A DNA stretch of 64,000 bases, taken from NCBI GenBank assembly GCA_030674185.1, contig JAPXFY010000013.1, forward strand, positions 53,225,567-53,289,566, read 5' to 3'. This DNA comes from Monoplex corrugatus (Eukaryota; Mollusca; Gastropoda; Littorinimorpha; Ranellidae). Positions 1-11,059 of the stretch are shown here, one piece after another (the first letter of the stretch is position 1; the number at the start of each line of letters is the position of its first letter). The notes below the pieces were generated by a model. The model was given only the letters and a program-made list of their open reading frames with translations. It did no database searches and was not told the DNA's origin. Position numbers and translations under genes: made by a program.

Positions 1-2107
1 AGAATACCATGATCAATGGTATCAAAGGCTGCAGACAGATCAAGGAGTGTGAGGAGAGAGACTTTGCCAGTATCAGTTGCAAGGAGGAGATTGTTGAGAA
101 TGTGTAGTAGGGCAGTTTCAGTGCTATGGCACTGGCGGTAGGCTGACTGGAAAGGATTGAGGAGATTGTTGGCAGACAGGTGAGAGTTCAGCTGGTTGAG
201 GACGACTTTTTCAAGGAGTTTTGACAAGAAAGAGAGATTAGAGATAGGCCGGTAATTTTTCAGTTCATTTGGATCTAAATTGTGTTTCTTGAGGAGAGGG
301 TGAACAATAGCAGACTTGAAAGAATCTGGGACAGTTCCAGTTTGAAGAGAAGTGTTGATGATGTCAGTGATGAATGGGAGGAGAGTAGGGAGACAGTCGG
401 CGTAGACAGAACCTGGAAGAGGATCCAGTTCGCAGGTTTTGAACGACATGGATCTGATTGTGTTGAGAATTTCTTCTTGTGAGACTGGGGTAAAAGTAGT
501 AAGAGGTGTGCCAGAGAAGGAAGGGTCAGGTGGGCATGGTTGACAGGGTGTCCTGTCAAGCCTGTCACGAAGAGTTTGTATTTTGGTGGTGAAATAGTTG
601 GAGAATACAGATGGGAGTTCTTCATTTGTATGTTTTGTTGGGAGAGGTAAATCTTTTCGTGTGCCAAGGAGATGATTCATGGTTGTAAAGAGTTCTTTTG
701 AAGAAGAGGCATTCAGGATTTTGGTTTGGAAATAGCTTGTTTTTGCTGATGCAATGAGGGTGGATACTTTTGTTTTAGAGGCTTGGAAAAGTTGCCTGTG
801 TACAGTGAGTTTGGATTTGCGCCAACGGCGCTCTGCTCTGCGGCGGGCACGTTTTGCACAGGCGATCTCATGAGTGAGCCAGGGGGTAGGGGGGCGGTCA
901 GGTAAAAGACGGGTTGTGGCTGGAGCATGAGTGTCCAGAAGATGGTGGAGAGTAGTATAGAATTCATCGGCAAGGTTATGTGACTTTTCAGAAAGGAGAC
1001 GGGAGGCATCAGATGAAAATGTGGAGAGGTCGATAGATTTGAGATTGCGTCGAGTCACTGTGCGCATGGTACGGGAAGGAGGAGAAATGTCGAGAGAACA
1101 GAGAATTGCAGAGTGGTCAGATGGAAGGGCTGAAGTTAGACGGGTAGAAAGAACTAAGCAGTTGTCAGTAGCGGAATTGTGATGATCACGAGAAATGATC
1201 CAGTCAAGAATGTGACCTTTTTGATGGGTTGGTTCAGAAATGTGTTGAGTCATATTGTGATTGGACAGAGAGTTGATGATATGTCTTGTGTCATAACGGT
1301 GAGTGTTGTCATAGTGGACATTGATATCACCTAGAATGATGAGATTTCCAGGTAAGAGGCAGTAGTGGTCAAGCAATTGGTCAAAGTCAGAGAGAAACAT
1401 GGATGTGGTGAGTTTGTTGGCAGAGCTAGGTGGGGGTCGATAGACACAGGAGAAGGTGATGGGGTGAGGGGTGGATTGGAAGGATACTTCAACGTGCTCG
1501 AAAGAAGGATGGGAGAAAGGCAGAGACTGCGAGAAAGATAGGCGGGAATGGAGTGAGTCGTTGTAGAGGATGGCGATACCGCCACCTCGGGATGAGCGAT
1601 GGAAAGAAGCAAGCCTGTAACCACTCGGAGTGAGGCTAGCAAGTATAGGTTCGTGACCAAGGGGGTTAAGCCATGTCTCCGTGATAAAAGCAATGTCAAC
1701 ATGCTCATCTGCGACAAAGTCAGCAATAACATCGGCTTTGTCACCAGTGCATGCCGACTGAGCATTAAAAAGGCATAGTTTCAGCCTATCACAGTCATAT
1801 GGTGGCGGCTGAGGTGGCGACGAAGGCGGCACCAACGGGACAGAAGGCGAGAGCGGCACCGGCGGGACAGAAGGCGAAGGCGGCACCATCAGGACAGAAG
1901 GCGAAGGCGAAGACGGCAGAGGAGGAGACAAAGCTTGCAGCAGCGAGGTCAAGGGCAGGGGCAGTGGAGGAGAAGAAGAAGCAGGAGACGAAAAGTGGCG
2001 TCGGGCAGGAGGCAGGTTGTGCCAAAGACTGCTCTCTTCATCATATTCTGTTGCAGCCAGTGTTCTTTGTCGCTGATTCTGTGCCACAGCTAATAAAGCT
2101 GGGCTTC
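1..2107 (-). mobile_element. L2/CR1-like LINE, 5' part (endonuclease + start of RT), open at window edge
   Basis: One minus-strand frame (codon low coordinate divisible by 3) appears open from an in-frame stop at 2106-2108 to base 1. It is easy to miss because it has no stop inside the window. The first in-frame Met is at 1887-1889, inside a Pro/Ser/Val-rich leader. An AP-type endonuclease domain follows at about 1790-1050, with LCLFNAQSA, ITETWLNPLG, SSRGGGIAILY, LIILGDINVHYD and SDHSAILC. A linker follows, and then the start of the reverse transcriptase: KNYRPISNLSFLSKLLEKV near 260 and LLDLSAAFDTIDHGI at the edge. These are hallmarks of L2/CR1-group non-LTR elements. The element copies itself by target-primed reverse transcription. 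The long open frame suggests a fairly young copy. It faces away from the 3' fragment at 2225-3552, which looks like the rest of the same element. Confidence 0.85.
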
Positions 2108-2224
2108 ACATTATCGTATCATTTTCGTGGTCTTCAATGGTGATGGTGTCTTCCATTTCAATTCAGTTTATGCTGCTTACCGCCCAACCGACCACTAAGG
2201 CCGTAACAGCGCCAGCACCACGTA

Positions 2225-3397
2225 ACATCTCCAAAACAAACCGTTTTCATCAATGGCACTTACTCTCAACCTGCATACCTGACCTGTGGTGTTCCACAAG
2301 GATCTGTCCTTGGCCCTGTTCTTTTCACTCTTTACACCTCCCCCCTGTCCACCATCACCAACTCCCATTCTATAAAACACCACTTCTATGCTGATGACAC
2401 CCAACTTCAAGACAGTGACTCACCTGATAATATACAGCGCCTGTTGACTCGCACCACTGAGTGTTACTCGGACATTAAGAACTGGATGACACACAATAGA
2501 CTTCAGCTTAATGACGACAAAACAGAAGCTATCCTCATTGGCACCCGTCAGAAACTTTCTCAGCTGCCTCCTCTTTCTCTCCCATTATGTAACACATCAG
2601 TCCCAATTTCTGATTCAGCTAAAAACCTTGGTGTCTGCATTGACTCTACCCTCTCCATGAACAACTTTGTTTCTCAAACTGCCAGATCCTGCTACTATCA
2701 TCTCCATCGTATAAAGCTGATCAGGAAGTATCTCTCTGTCGAAACAACTGCAAAACTCGTTCTCTCCTTCATAATGTCTCGCATTGACTATTGCAATTCA
2801 CTCCTGTCTGGTCTTCCTGCCTCCACCATTCACATCCTACAGCGCATTCAAAACAATGCTGCACGCCTTGTACTCAAAAAGAAAAAAGCTGACCACATAT
2901 CTCCTCTCCTGGCACAACTTCACTGGCTCCCTGTATCAAAGCGCATACAGTACAAACTAGACACCATGTGCTACAAAAGCCTCAATAACGCAGCCCCGAT
3001 TACCTGTCAAGCCTACTTGAGATCTATGTTCCCTCACGTACCCTCCGCTCTGCCTCCGATCCTCTGACTCTTCGCTTTCCACGCACTAAGCTCAATACCT
3101 ATGGTCCACGAGCCTTCTCTGTTTCTGGTCCACTCTCCTGGAACAAACTTCCTCTCTCAGTCCGTCAGCAACCTACTTTTGTCTCCTTCAAGTCCGCTCT
3201 CAAAACTCACCTTTTCTCTCCTGCATAAAATCCTAACCTCACTCAACCCTCCCCTCTGCAGCCTGTCTCCGCTCGGAGGGAACCACATGGTTATAATATA
3301 TAATTGTATGCTATGCTCTCTATAATTTTCCATTGCTTTTATTCTTGCTTTTATTGCTTTTATTCTTTCTCCCCATTTATAGCCATGCGTGTGTGTG

Positions 3398-3430
<33 letters not shown>

Positions 3431-3552
3431 TGTATGTGTGCGTGCGTGTGTGTGCGAGCGTGCGTGCCTGCGTGTGTGTCTGCTTCAGCGCTTAGATTTG
3501 ATTTTATCAAGATTTTGCGCTATATATAAATATTGTAATTATTATTAATTAT
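2225..3552 (+). mobile_element. L2-like LINE 3' half (RT palm to 3' UTR)
   Basis: Plus-strand reading from about 2235 gives VFINGTYSQPAYLTCGVPQG, then [15 protein letters not shown], the catalytic YADDTQL box near 2390, [46 protein letters not shown] and the terminal SFKSALKTHLF. These are the RT palm, thumb and C-terminal tail typical of L2-like LINEs. One base is missing near 2997 relative to the sister copy at 41026-41833 (one fewer C before GATTACC), which frameshifts the C terminus. The 3' UTR has a GT-rich tract (3385-3475) and ends in GCGCTATATATAAATATTG plus an ATT-rich tail. Not functional alone. Confidence 0.85.
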
Positions 3553-3962
3553 AAGTCTAATTTAAAAAGCCAGCAATTTATTATGATGTTGTATAATACA
3601 GAATCTACTGATCTCTAGCAAAAGTTGAACATTAGGTTTCGAGGAACATTTCTGAAGAGGTTCTTCAAAGAGTCTGCAGTACACAGGGCGGAGACTGGAG
3701 GGGTGGAACTGAGCCAGTTTAGATGTGGTATTTAGCACGTGTACCACGCACAGCTGGTAGTTGTAAATAGATTGGAGCAATGACAGAAAATTCAAAGCGA
3801 AACATTTCGCCAATAGCAGAAAATAAGCAACAATATTCTCAGGGTAGGAGAAGCAGCGTAACGCCACTAAAGGAAAAAGGCATCCATCACAGCGCACACA
3901 CACACACACAACCACACACACTCTCTCTCTCTCTCTCTATTTATATATATATATATATATAT
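3553..3962. other. no gene recognised; short CA and CT repeats
   Basis: Sequence between the LINE tail and the hairpin. A CA run (about 3895-3920), a CT run (3921-3938) and a TA run are visible. Short reading frames here have no recognisable domain and no usable splice context. Confidence 0.4.
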
Positions 3963-3998
3963 ATTGGATCTATTGTCTTTTCTCTATGTATATATATA

Positions 3999-4066
<68 letters not shown>

Positions 4067-4088
4067 GAGAAAAGACAATAGATCCAAT
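3963..4088. repeat. 28-bp perfect inverted repeat around a (TA)n core
   Basis: The arm at 3963-3990 (starting ATTGGATCTATTGTC) is the exact reverse complement of 4061-4088. The loop is almost pure (TA)n, itself self-complementary, so the whole 126 bp can fold into one long hairpin or cruciform. It could be a small foldback element expanded by a TA microsatellite. No target-site duplication was identified. Confidence 0.8.
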
Positions 4089-4249
4089 CACGAGGCAAAA
4101 ACAGTTACTGAGGTAAGATGATTCTGCATGTAAGGCGATTTGACTTTGGACGTTGATTAAGAAGAAGGCAGCGTCGAATGCCAAGTTCATGAAGGTTTAA
4201 AGTATACTACGTTTCCAAGTAATACTATGTTGTTTTTTTAGGTTAAAGA

Positions 4250-5000
4250 CGATGACGACAAAATACTTTTTTTTTAAAGAGAGGCATTATAAACTGTGGT
4301 TTCGGGGCAGATTAAATGGTAGACTGTGAAGTAGTGTTTGCCAAAAGCACACCCTGTCTTTGCTTCAGCTGTGCATACAGCAGTATCTCTGAGATGCATT
4401 CTTTTTTATATAAATAATATGTCCTGTCAAACAAAGCTGGCATTTGAAGAGTAGACACTTGGGTAAGCCATACTTCTTCACACTTGAAGCCTGGACACTC
4501 GACCTTACCACGTCAAATTGCACGTTTTCAGGGGGTTTCATGGCCATCTTTAATGGAAACTATCCCCATATTGAATGTGTCATTTGTAGGTAGTCCAGAT
4601 TTCCGAGCAGTACAGCAAGATGCTCAGGACAAATCCTCTGTATATGGCAATCTTTGTGGAAAGCCTGATGCTATAGTCTTTTTACAAAGTACGGGTTAAC
4701 CTTGCGAAGGTAGAAATAGCCTTGGAAACATAGAGCGACATTTTGGCATCAAGAGATCAATTTCAGCTCACTATATTGGTGAAATAGCTTTGATATCTTG
4801 GTTTTTGATGACAATCAGAGGAGATGAAGCGCTTGAAGCCTGAAACGGTGTTGACTGAAACATCGCTTCTGTCTTGCTGAGGCTGACTGTAAGGCTGAAG
4901 CATTTTCAGCCCACAGCAAATTGGTCAGTAATGCTATGGATGTGCTCTTGCTTGTGTGCAGCCAGCGTGCAGTCATTTGTCAATAGAAATTGCCGCCAGA
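4250..5000 (-). mobile_element. decayed LINE relic (RT palm region)
   Basis: The reverse complement of about 4985-4760 reads NDCTLAAHKQEHIHSITDQF, then a stop, then FSLTVSLSKTEAMFQSTP. This matches the region just after the YADD box of endonuclease-RT LINEs (D-C-A-L-x-A-H, then L-T-I-S-L-x-K-T-E). Downstream the similarity continues with several stops and frame changes. The part around 4250-4480 resembles 15125-15240. It is an old pseudo-element. Confidence 0.55.
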
Positions 5001-5436
5001 CAACTGTATGATGTTAATTTCGTTTTTCTCTTCATTCTACTTTACATTATGATAATACAAATATTGCTATATGATCTGTGTTGTTCATTTTTGTCAGCGT
5101 GATTTCTCTCATTTTCTTTCATTATATATTACACACTACTTTAATGAACACAATATATGTTACCACTTTGTGTATTGACCTAGATTTAATAGATAACATT
5201 ATTTTACATTTTGGATGTTGTCTATTTGTTGATTCTAGACAAGAAGTAGATGTGGAAAAGCATGTATAAGCTTGACTATACCTTGTATGTTTCCTCGTCT
5301 CACTGTTTCCCCTCTCCTCCTCTTTCTTTTTAACTCTATATATTCATTTTTGTGGTAATTTACATGTATTTATTTACTTATTTATCTATCCATTGATTTG
5401 GTTATTTATGTACTTCTATCGTCGTTTTCATATCAG
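5001..5436. other. AT-rich intron-like sequence, no gene seen
   Basis: AT-rich sequence that ends in a plausible 3' splice region (TTTTCATATCAG at 5425-5436). I see no conserved protein in it. It is probably the 3' part of the intron before the first visible arrestin exon. Confidence 0.4.
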
Positions 5437-5622
5437 GTAGCAAACAAGACAGTCCACGTCCACGAGACATACTTTGGACAGGGGTGTGACATGTTGGTGT
5501 CGGGCTACCTGAGCAAATATGGCTGGGCGATTGGCGAGGAGGTGCCTGTGCAAATAAATGTCACCAAACTAAACAAACTATCAGTTACCAACATTGATTC
5601 AGTCAGCGCTGGGATTGAAATG
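5437..5622 (+). CDS. arrestin-domain protein, exon A (start of arrestin C domain)
   Basis: This 186-bp exon of 62 codons, phase 0 at both ends, lies between CAG at 5434-5436 and the donor GTAAGT at 5623. It reads VANKTVHVHETYFGQGC, then LSKYGWAIGEEVPVQINVTK, then a strand ending in IEM. The pattern K-x-G-(Y/W)-x-x-G-E-x-(I/V)-P-V matches the first strands of the Arrestin_C domain in alpha-arrestins (ARRDC/TXNIP type). Such proteins are cytosolic adaptors that link membrane cargo to ubiquitin ligases and endocytosis. It is an internal exon, so the N-terminal arrestin domain must be encoded upstream. I see no candidate for it between 3553 and 5436 and expect it outside the window. A (TG)n tract starts about 120 bp past the donor. 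Family call is firm; the exact subfamily is unknown. Confidence 0.75.
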
Positions 5623-5743
5623 GTAAGTCTTTGATTGTACATTATATACATATTGTAAATTGTTTGTTGTCTTCCATTGCGTATTGTAGATATATTTAAA
5701 ATCGGTTGGTCTATTTGGTAATCAAAGATTGATTCAGATAACG

Positions 5744-5937
<194 letters not shown>

Positions 5938-6299
5938 GGCGTGCTCGACTGTATACTGTGTGTGCGCTTGCTTGCTTGCATATGTATAAATTTTGTGTAC
6001 ATGCAAACTTGAGTTTTCTTTTTGTTCGTTTCATCAGAGAAAGGATTATTGGTCATATCGATCAACTACATTGTTTTGTTTATTGTTGCTTTGGCCGAAA
6101 GACTACATCTTCTCAGACCTACATATTGATACAAATGTTGCTTGATTTGGGGATTATTATAATTCTCACAAGCACAAAGATTACAAGTGTGTGTGTGTGT
6201 CACAGCTAAACCGTCACAACTACAGCTAAACGGTTAGCATGACAGTACACGTGGCATGTATGTCTGCTTCTAGTTTACACCCTCGTGTTAACACTTTTT

Positions 6300-6655
6300 A
6301 TCGTGAACGCATTCCATTATTTGTCTGCAGATTCTTTCATGCATATGTTCCACAGTCGGTCGCCATTCAGTTTCTGTGTCTGGTCCATACAACTGGAGAG
6401 CATTCCCCTTGTTTCTTTGACAGTTACAAACTGTTTTTTTTAAACTTGCAGACATTCTTTTTCGTCCAGTGGGGATTTCACCCTTCACCCCCACCCTTCT
6501 TCATCCCACTCCCCCCTCCCCCTCTGTCCTCTCCCGCTCGGTATGCACATGCGTTTACCCTTTAGTTGTTTCTGTCATTGTTAGCAAAGGTGTGAATGAA
6601 CGATGAGAGTGTGCGTTTTGATTTGACTTAAACATCATTATTTAAAACTGTATGA
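6300..6655 (+). mobile_element. L2-like LINE 3' tail relic
   Basis: The stretch from TTCCACAGTCGGTCGCC through TGGTCCATACAACTGGA, a C-rich block and GAGAGTGTGCGTTTTGATTT, ending in an ATT-type tail, recurs in decayed form at 12610-13345 and 43700-44095. It corresponds to the terminal ORF and 3' UTR of an L2-like family. Short and non-coding here. Confidence 0.6.
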
Positions 6656-6915
6656 ATGTTAGTATGATCATAGTGCTCATTGATGGAATTTGTTCCAAGA
6701 TTTGTGGCATTCTGACATGACAGTCCCATGTTTGTTCCACCCAGATCAGCCAGCAATTACTTGGCAGACTCTGTGATTCTGCATCAAAGTCTGCGCGCTT
6801 GCATAGACGTATAAAACCATGTAATCTATGAATTTGTTGTGAAACTGTATCATATAATCGGTCAGTATGTCCTCCTCTGCAAATTGATTTGATCCCGAGC
6901 GAGAACATCTGTTTT

Positions 6916-7312
<397 letters not shown>

Positions 7313-7427
7313 TATGTGTGCATGTGGTAACTCTTATCACTTAGTACGTAGAAAGAGTGTAGACTAGGTTCCTATGAGTATATCTGTATATAGCTCACAT
7401 TGAAGACTAAAAGATTATGATGATGAT

Positions 7428-9445
7428 ATGACATTCTCTAACTTCTTTAATGGGAAACTTTTTGACATTCGTGATAGTCTCGAGTCGCAAAATACCCCTC
7501 CTCTTTCAATGCCTGAACCAACCTTCTCTGGCTGTCCACTGACATCCTTTCAGCCTGTCTCTGAGTCTTTTGTGAAGAAAACTATCAAGGACTCTGCTAT
7601 CAAAACCAGTGAATTAGACCCCCTCCCGGCTTCTGTTTTGACACAATGTTTGGATACTCTACTCCCATTCTTTACATCTGTCATCAATCATTCACTGGTG
7701 TCAGGCATCTTCCCAAGCTCATTCAAATCAGCTATTGTCAAACCTCTCCTAAAGAAACCTTCTCTTGATCCAGATATTCTCAAAAACTACCGGCCTGTCT
7801 CCAATCTCCCCTTTCTTTCCAAGGTAACTGAAAAAATTATTTTACACCAACTTCTAGAACATCTTGAATCAAACCATTTATTATATCCCAATCAGTCAGC
7901 ATATAGATCAGGACATAGCACTGAAACTGCTTTATTGAAAATTGTGAACGATCTTCTGACATCCCTTGATGATGGTGACATTTCTCTTCTCTCTCTCTTA
8001 GATTTGTCTGCTGCCTTCGACACTATAGACCATGAGATACTGCTTTGGCGCCTCCACAACTGCTACGGAATTTCTGGCTCCGCTCTCTCCTGGTTTCAGT
8101 CATATCTCTCTGACCGCACACAGACTGTATCTGTAAATGGCTTGCCCTCACCTCCCTCAGCCCTCAGATATGGCGTTCCTCAAGGATCCGTCCTGGGTCC
8201 AGTTCTCTTTGTTTTGTACACGCAGCCTCTCGCAAATATTATTCTCCGCCATTCTGTATCACATCATAGCTTCTCAGATGACAATCAAATTTACAATTCT
8301 GGTCCCATCTCTAATGTAAACAACATCGTACAAACCACTAAAGCCTGCATTTCCGACGTGAAAGACTGGATGACTTGCAACAAATTACAACTAAACCAAG
8401 ACAAAACTGAAATGATTTTCATTACTCCTAAAAAACTTCTCAACTGTGACTTAATTCCATCTTCCATATCACTGAATGGGACAGACATCACCCTCTCCCA
8501 AAAAGTTAAGAATCTAGGTGTCACCATCGACAACACTCTTAACTTTCAGCAGCATGTCTCAAACATCTGTCGTGTCTGTTACCTTGAACTTCGTAGAATA
8601 GGTTCCATCCGTCATCTCCTTACTCTCGAAGCTACTAAAATATTAGTTTGTGCTTTCGTTCTTTCTCGTCTTGACTATTGTAATTCCCTTCTGTCTGGTT
8701 CCCCAAAACAGCTCCTTGACAAACTTCAGAAAGTACAGAACCATGCCGCTCGGCTAGTATTTCGGTCTTCCAAATTTCAGCATGTCTCTCCTCTTCTCCA
8801 AGACTTGCATTGGTTACCTGTGTTGAAAAGGATCCAACATAAAATTGCTGTTCAGTGCTTCAGATACTTCGACAATTCTATTCCCTCTTACCTGTCTGAA
8901 TATCTTCAACTATACGTTCCATCTCGTCATCTTCGTACCTCAGCCGATACCCGCTTATTTCGAATCCCAACTTTTCGAACAAAATCATATGGTGAGCGAT
9001 CCTTTTCTTTTCAAGCCCCTTCCTCATGGAATTCACTTCCCTACCCGCTGAGGCACAAAACAAGTCTTCAGTCATTTAAATCTGGCTTGAAAACGCATCT
9101 CTTTCCTCTCTGAAATTTATTAACCTAAAAGAGCTATGCTGTCTGCGCGCTAGCGTGCTTCTGTGTATGTTATTGCTGTGCGCCTATAGATATGTCTCGG
9201 GGTGGGAGGAGGATATGTGTGTGTGTGCCAGAGAGTAGGTACTAATATTTGATATTATTAACGGTGTGTATGTGCTTGTGGGATGGAGTGACAGAGGTCC
9301 GCCATGTATGATGAAAATTATATTAGGCCTATGTTTCTATGTTCGATGTAATGTGTATTGTACAGTTTGTAAGCGCTTAGGGCTTTCCAGAAAGATTAGG
9401 CGCTCTAAATGCCCTTAATAATAATAATAATAATAATAATAATGA
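7428..9445 (+). mobile_element. L2-like LINE, 5'-truncated, intact 561-codon RT frame
   Basis: A single open frame at 7428-9113 covers the pre-RT linker (SELDPLPASVL), RT fingers (LKNYRPVSNLPFLSKVTEKI, QSAYRSGHSTETALL), palm motif A (LLDLSAAFDTIDHEIL), motif B ([14 protein letters not shown]), motif C and the thumb (RLDYCNSLLSGSP, DLHWLPVLKRIQHKI), ending SFKSGLKTHLFPL. The catalytic box reads FSDDN rather than the usual YADDT. Both aspartates are kept, but the Tyr and Ala are changed. No endonuclease precedes it, so the copy is 5'-truncated near 7428. The 3' UTR ends in AGGCGCTCTAAATGCCCTT and an (AAT)n tail at 9417-9443. This family differs from the 2225-3552 copy in its 3' end. It is intronic and on the same strand as the arrestin gene. 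Confidence 0.9.
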
Positions 9446-9639
9446 CAAACTGAAAGTCAGATATATTCACTAATAAGGACGGCAGCTGTTCTGACAATCA
9501 TGGCAATGCCGAAAATCTAAGACAGTTTGAAATGTATGGGGGAATTTCTTTAGGAAACAGAAGTCTGTGCAGATTTCGTGATGTTGTTTACCGGAACGGA
9601 GGGCTATGTGAGATGCGCATGCGTCGGGATAGCCCTATG

Positions 9640-9805
9640 TTATAGTCTAGATCATCTACCCAAAGATGGGCAAGCAGGTAAATGCCAGACTTCCAACGTG
9701 AAGATCCTGATTTTTCCGCCATGACAGATCTGTCTGGTTGGTAAAGGCTAAAGATTTTCCTGATCCTCCAGGACAACATACGTGCAGGCCTGCCAGTGCC
9801 GACAA
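9640..9805 (+). mobile_element. tRNA-derived SINE, family 1, 5' part
   Basis: This stretch aligns with 10405-10555: AGGTAAATGCCAGACTTCCA, then TTGGTAAAGGCTAAAGATT, then GACAACATACGTGCAGGCC. The same family occurs in reverse at 32590-32790 and 61500-61690. I recognise it as a tRNA-related SINE common in marine snail sequences (from memory, no search). It stops before the usual 3' body. Confidence 0.6.
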
Positions 9806-10010
9806 AAGCGGACCCCAGTAGCTCAGTTGGTTGAGCGTCAGATTCACATGCTAATAGTTGGGGGTTCGGATCTTGGGGTGCGCTACATTAAAACTGGCCT
9901 TCTCACCGCCCCATCTGTACATCATTGTTGTTCTGGTAGTGTTGGTGTAGGATTAATTAAGTCCCCACTTCCCAAATCACCTGAGGTGGGTACCGATGTA
10001 AAAACTGGCC

Positions 10011-10045
<35 letters not shown>
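9806..10045 (+). mobile_element. tRNA-headed SINE with (AATC)n tail, family 2
   Basis: A box TAGCTCAGTTGGTTGAGC at 9819-9836 and B box GGTTCGGATC at 9863-9872 form a tRNA-like head with a pol III promoter. A body follows (ATTAATTAAGTCCCCACTTC) and a tail of (AATC)n at 10014-10045. It is not a functional tRNA gene: the arms do not close and no 3' end of tRNA shape is present. Confidence 0.7.
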
Positions 10046-10047
<2 letters not shown>

Positions 10048-10404
10048 TCAGTCAATCTACCCAGTCAATCAAATCAGTCAATCTACCCAGAAGATCTAGC
10101 CACTGTACCAGATCCTCCACAGTATCAGCATTGGTCGCGCTTATCTGCAAACATTGAACTCACTGTGTCATGTCTTGGTTTAAGAGGCAGACAATCTTCC
10201 CATAACAAACGAAACCATAACAACAACAACAACAATAACAAAACACGAACAGTAGTAGGCATCTTCGGACGGGGTCGAATATGGAAGATGCACCAAAGTT
10301 GTTGGTTTTACTACTGTTCTGGTAGCGTCGAGAGTTCTCTCCAGGGCGCAAGACTAGGCGGCAGGGTGAAACGGAGAGTCAGCAGCAACAACGACAAAAC
10401 CTGG

Positions 10405-10735
10405 TCTGAAGGGCGTGGTGGGCATGCAGGTAAATGTCAGACTTCCAACTGGAAGATACTGGTTTTTCCGCCTTGACATATCTGCCTTGTTGGTAAAGGC
10501 TGAAGGTTTTTCTGACCTTTCAAGACAACATGTGTGCAGGCCTGCCAATGCCTAAATCCCCTTCGTGCAGAATATCAAATGTGCACGTTAAAGATCGTGT
10601 ACGTCATGTCAGTGGCTAGCATATGGAAACATAAAAACGCCCAGTATGCACGCCCATCGAAGATACAGTCAGTGCAACAACGTAATGGAATGTGATCAGT
10701 CTGCCCAACAGTATGAGATCTCCGCGATCCGTTAA
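10405..10735 (+). mobile_element. tRNA-derived SINE, family 1, longer copy
   Basis: The head-derived part (10405-10555) matches 9640-9805. It continues with CCTTCGTGCAGAATATCAAA, TGCACGTTAAAGATCGTGTA, CATGTCAGTGGCTAGCATAT and GGAAACATAAAAACGCCCAG. That order is characteristic of the 3' body of this SINE family. The 3' end is eroded. Confidence 0.65.
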
Positions 10736-10796
10736 GAATTTTTACTATGTGTTGCGCGTGTGCGCGTGGGTGTATGCATGTGTGTGTATATATGTA

Positions 10797-10834
10797 CATC
10801 TCTCTCTCTCTCTTTCTCTCTGTCTCTCTCTCAG
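10797..10834 (+). promoter_or_regulatory. (CT)n pyrimidine tract upstream of arrestin exon B
   Basis: A nearly pure CT run ends in TCTCAG at 10829-10834. It could serve as the polypyrimidine tract for exon B. Its own AG (10833-10834) would give the wrong phase after exon A, so the AG at 10859-10860 is preferred as the acceptor. Confidence 0.45.
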
Positions 10835-10860
10835 ACATAAGTTACGGATTTCATGTTCAG

Positions 10861-11052
10861 ACCACCAAGTTCAAAGACAAAGCGAGAACCAAAGATATAA
10901 CATCTAGAAATACCGGACAAGTGTCGGAAACAACTGAGCTAAATAACGACTACTCCGTCCTGTTATACCGGCTTCCTGTGCCCATTCCTCCCGACATGCA
11001 GCTGACGGGTGTGGTAGGCAGCCCTGATTTCAGTATCAGCTACAAGATCAAG
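10861..11052 (+). CDS. arrestin-domain protein, exon B (middle of arrestin C domain)
   Basis: A 192-bp exon of 64 codons, phase 0/0, with acceptor TTTCATGTTCAG (AG at 10859-10860) and donor GTGAGT at 11053. It reads TTKFKDKARTKDITSRN, then a variable loop, then SVLLYRLPVPIPPDMQLTG, then SPDFSISYKIK. The order F-K-x-K-x-x-T-K, L-P-V-P-x-x-P-P and x-I-S-Y-x-I-K is the diagnostic middle of Arrestin_C. The frame is open upstream to 10834, but only the 10861 start joins exon A without a frameshift. The next exon must begin in phase 0, and two candidates exist (12050 and 22081). The exon is clearly arrestin-like; the upstream edge is less certain than the donor. Confidence 0.75.
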
Positions 11053-11059
11053 GTGAGTC

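Noticed and set aside
1799..2143. Ala/Lys-rich protein (APTGQKARAAPAGQKAKAA) on the + strand
   Set aside because: It is the reverse side of the Pro-rich leader of the minus-strand LINE frame, which continues in frame into the endonuclease.
9819..9872. tRNA gene
   Set aside because: A and B boxes are present, but no closed acceptor stem or CCA-side arm; a SINE body and (AATC)n tail follow. The same holds for 24439-24520, 45952-46006 and 59385-59442.
10831..10860. Arrestin exon B starting at 10835 after TCTCAG
   Set aside because: It would need a phase-1 join, but exon A ends in phase 0. The AG at 10859-10860 gives a phase-0 join and a better fit to the fold. Not fully excluded if a further exon lies between.
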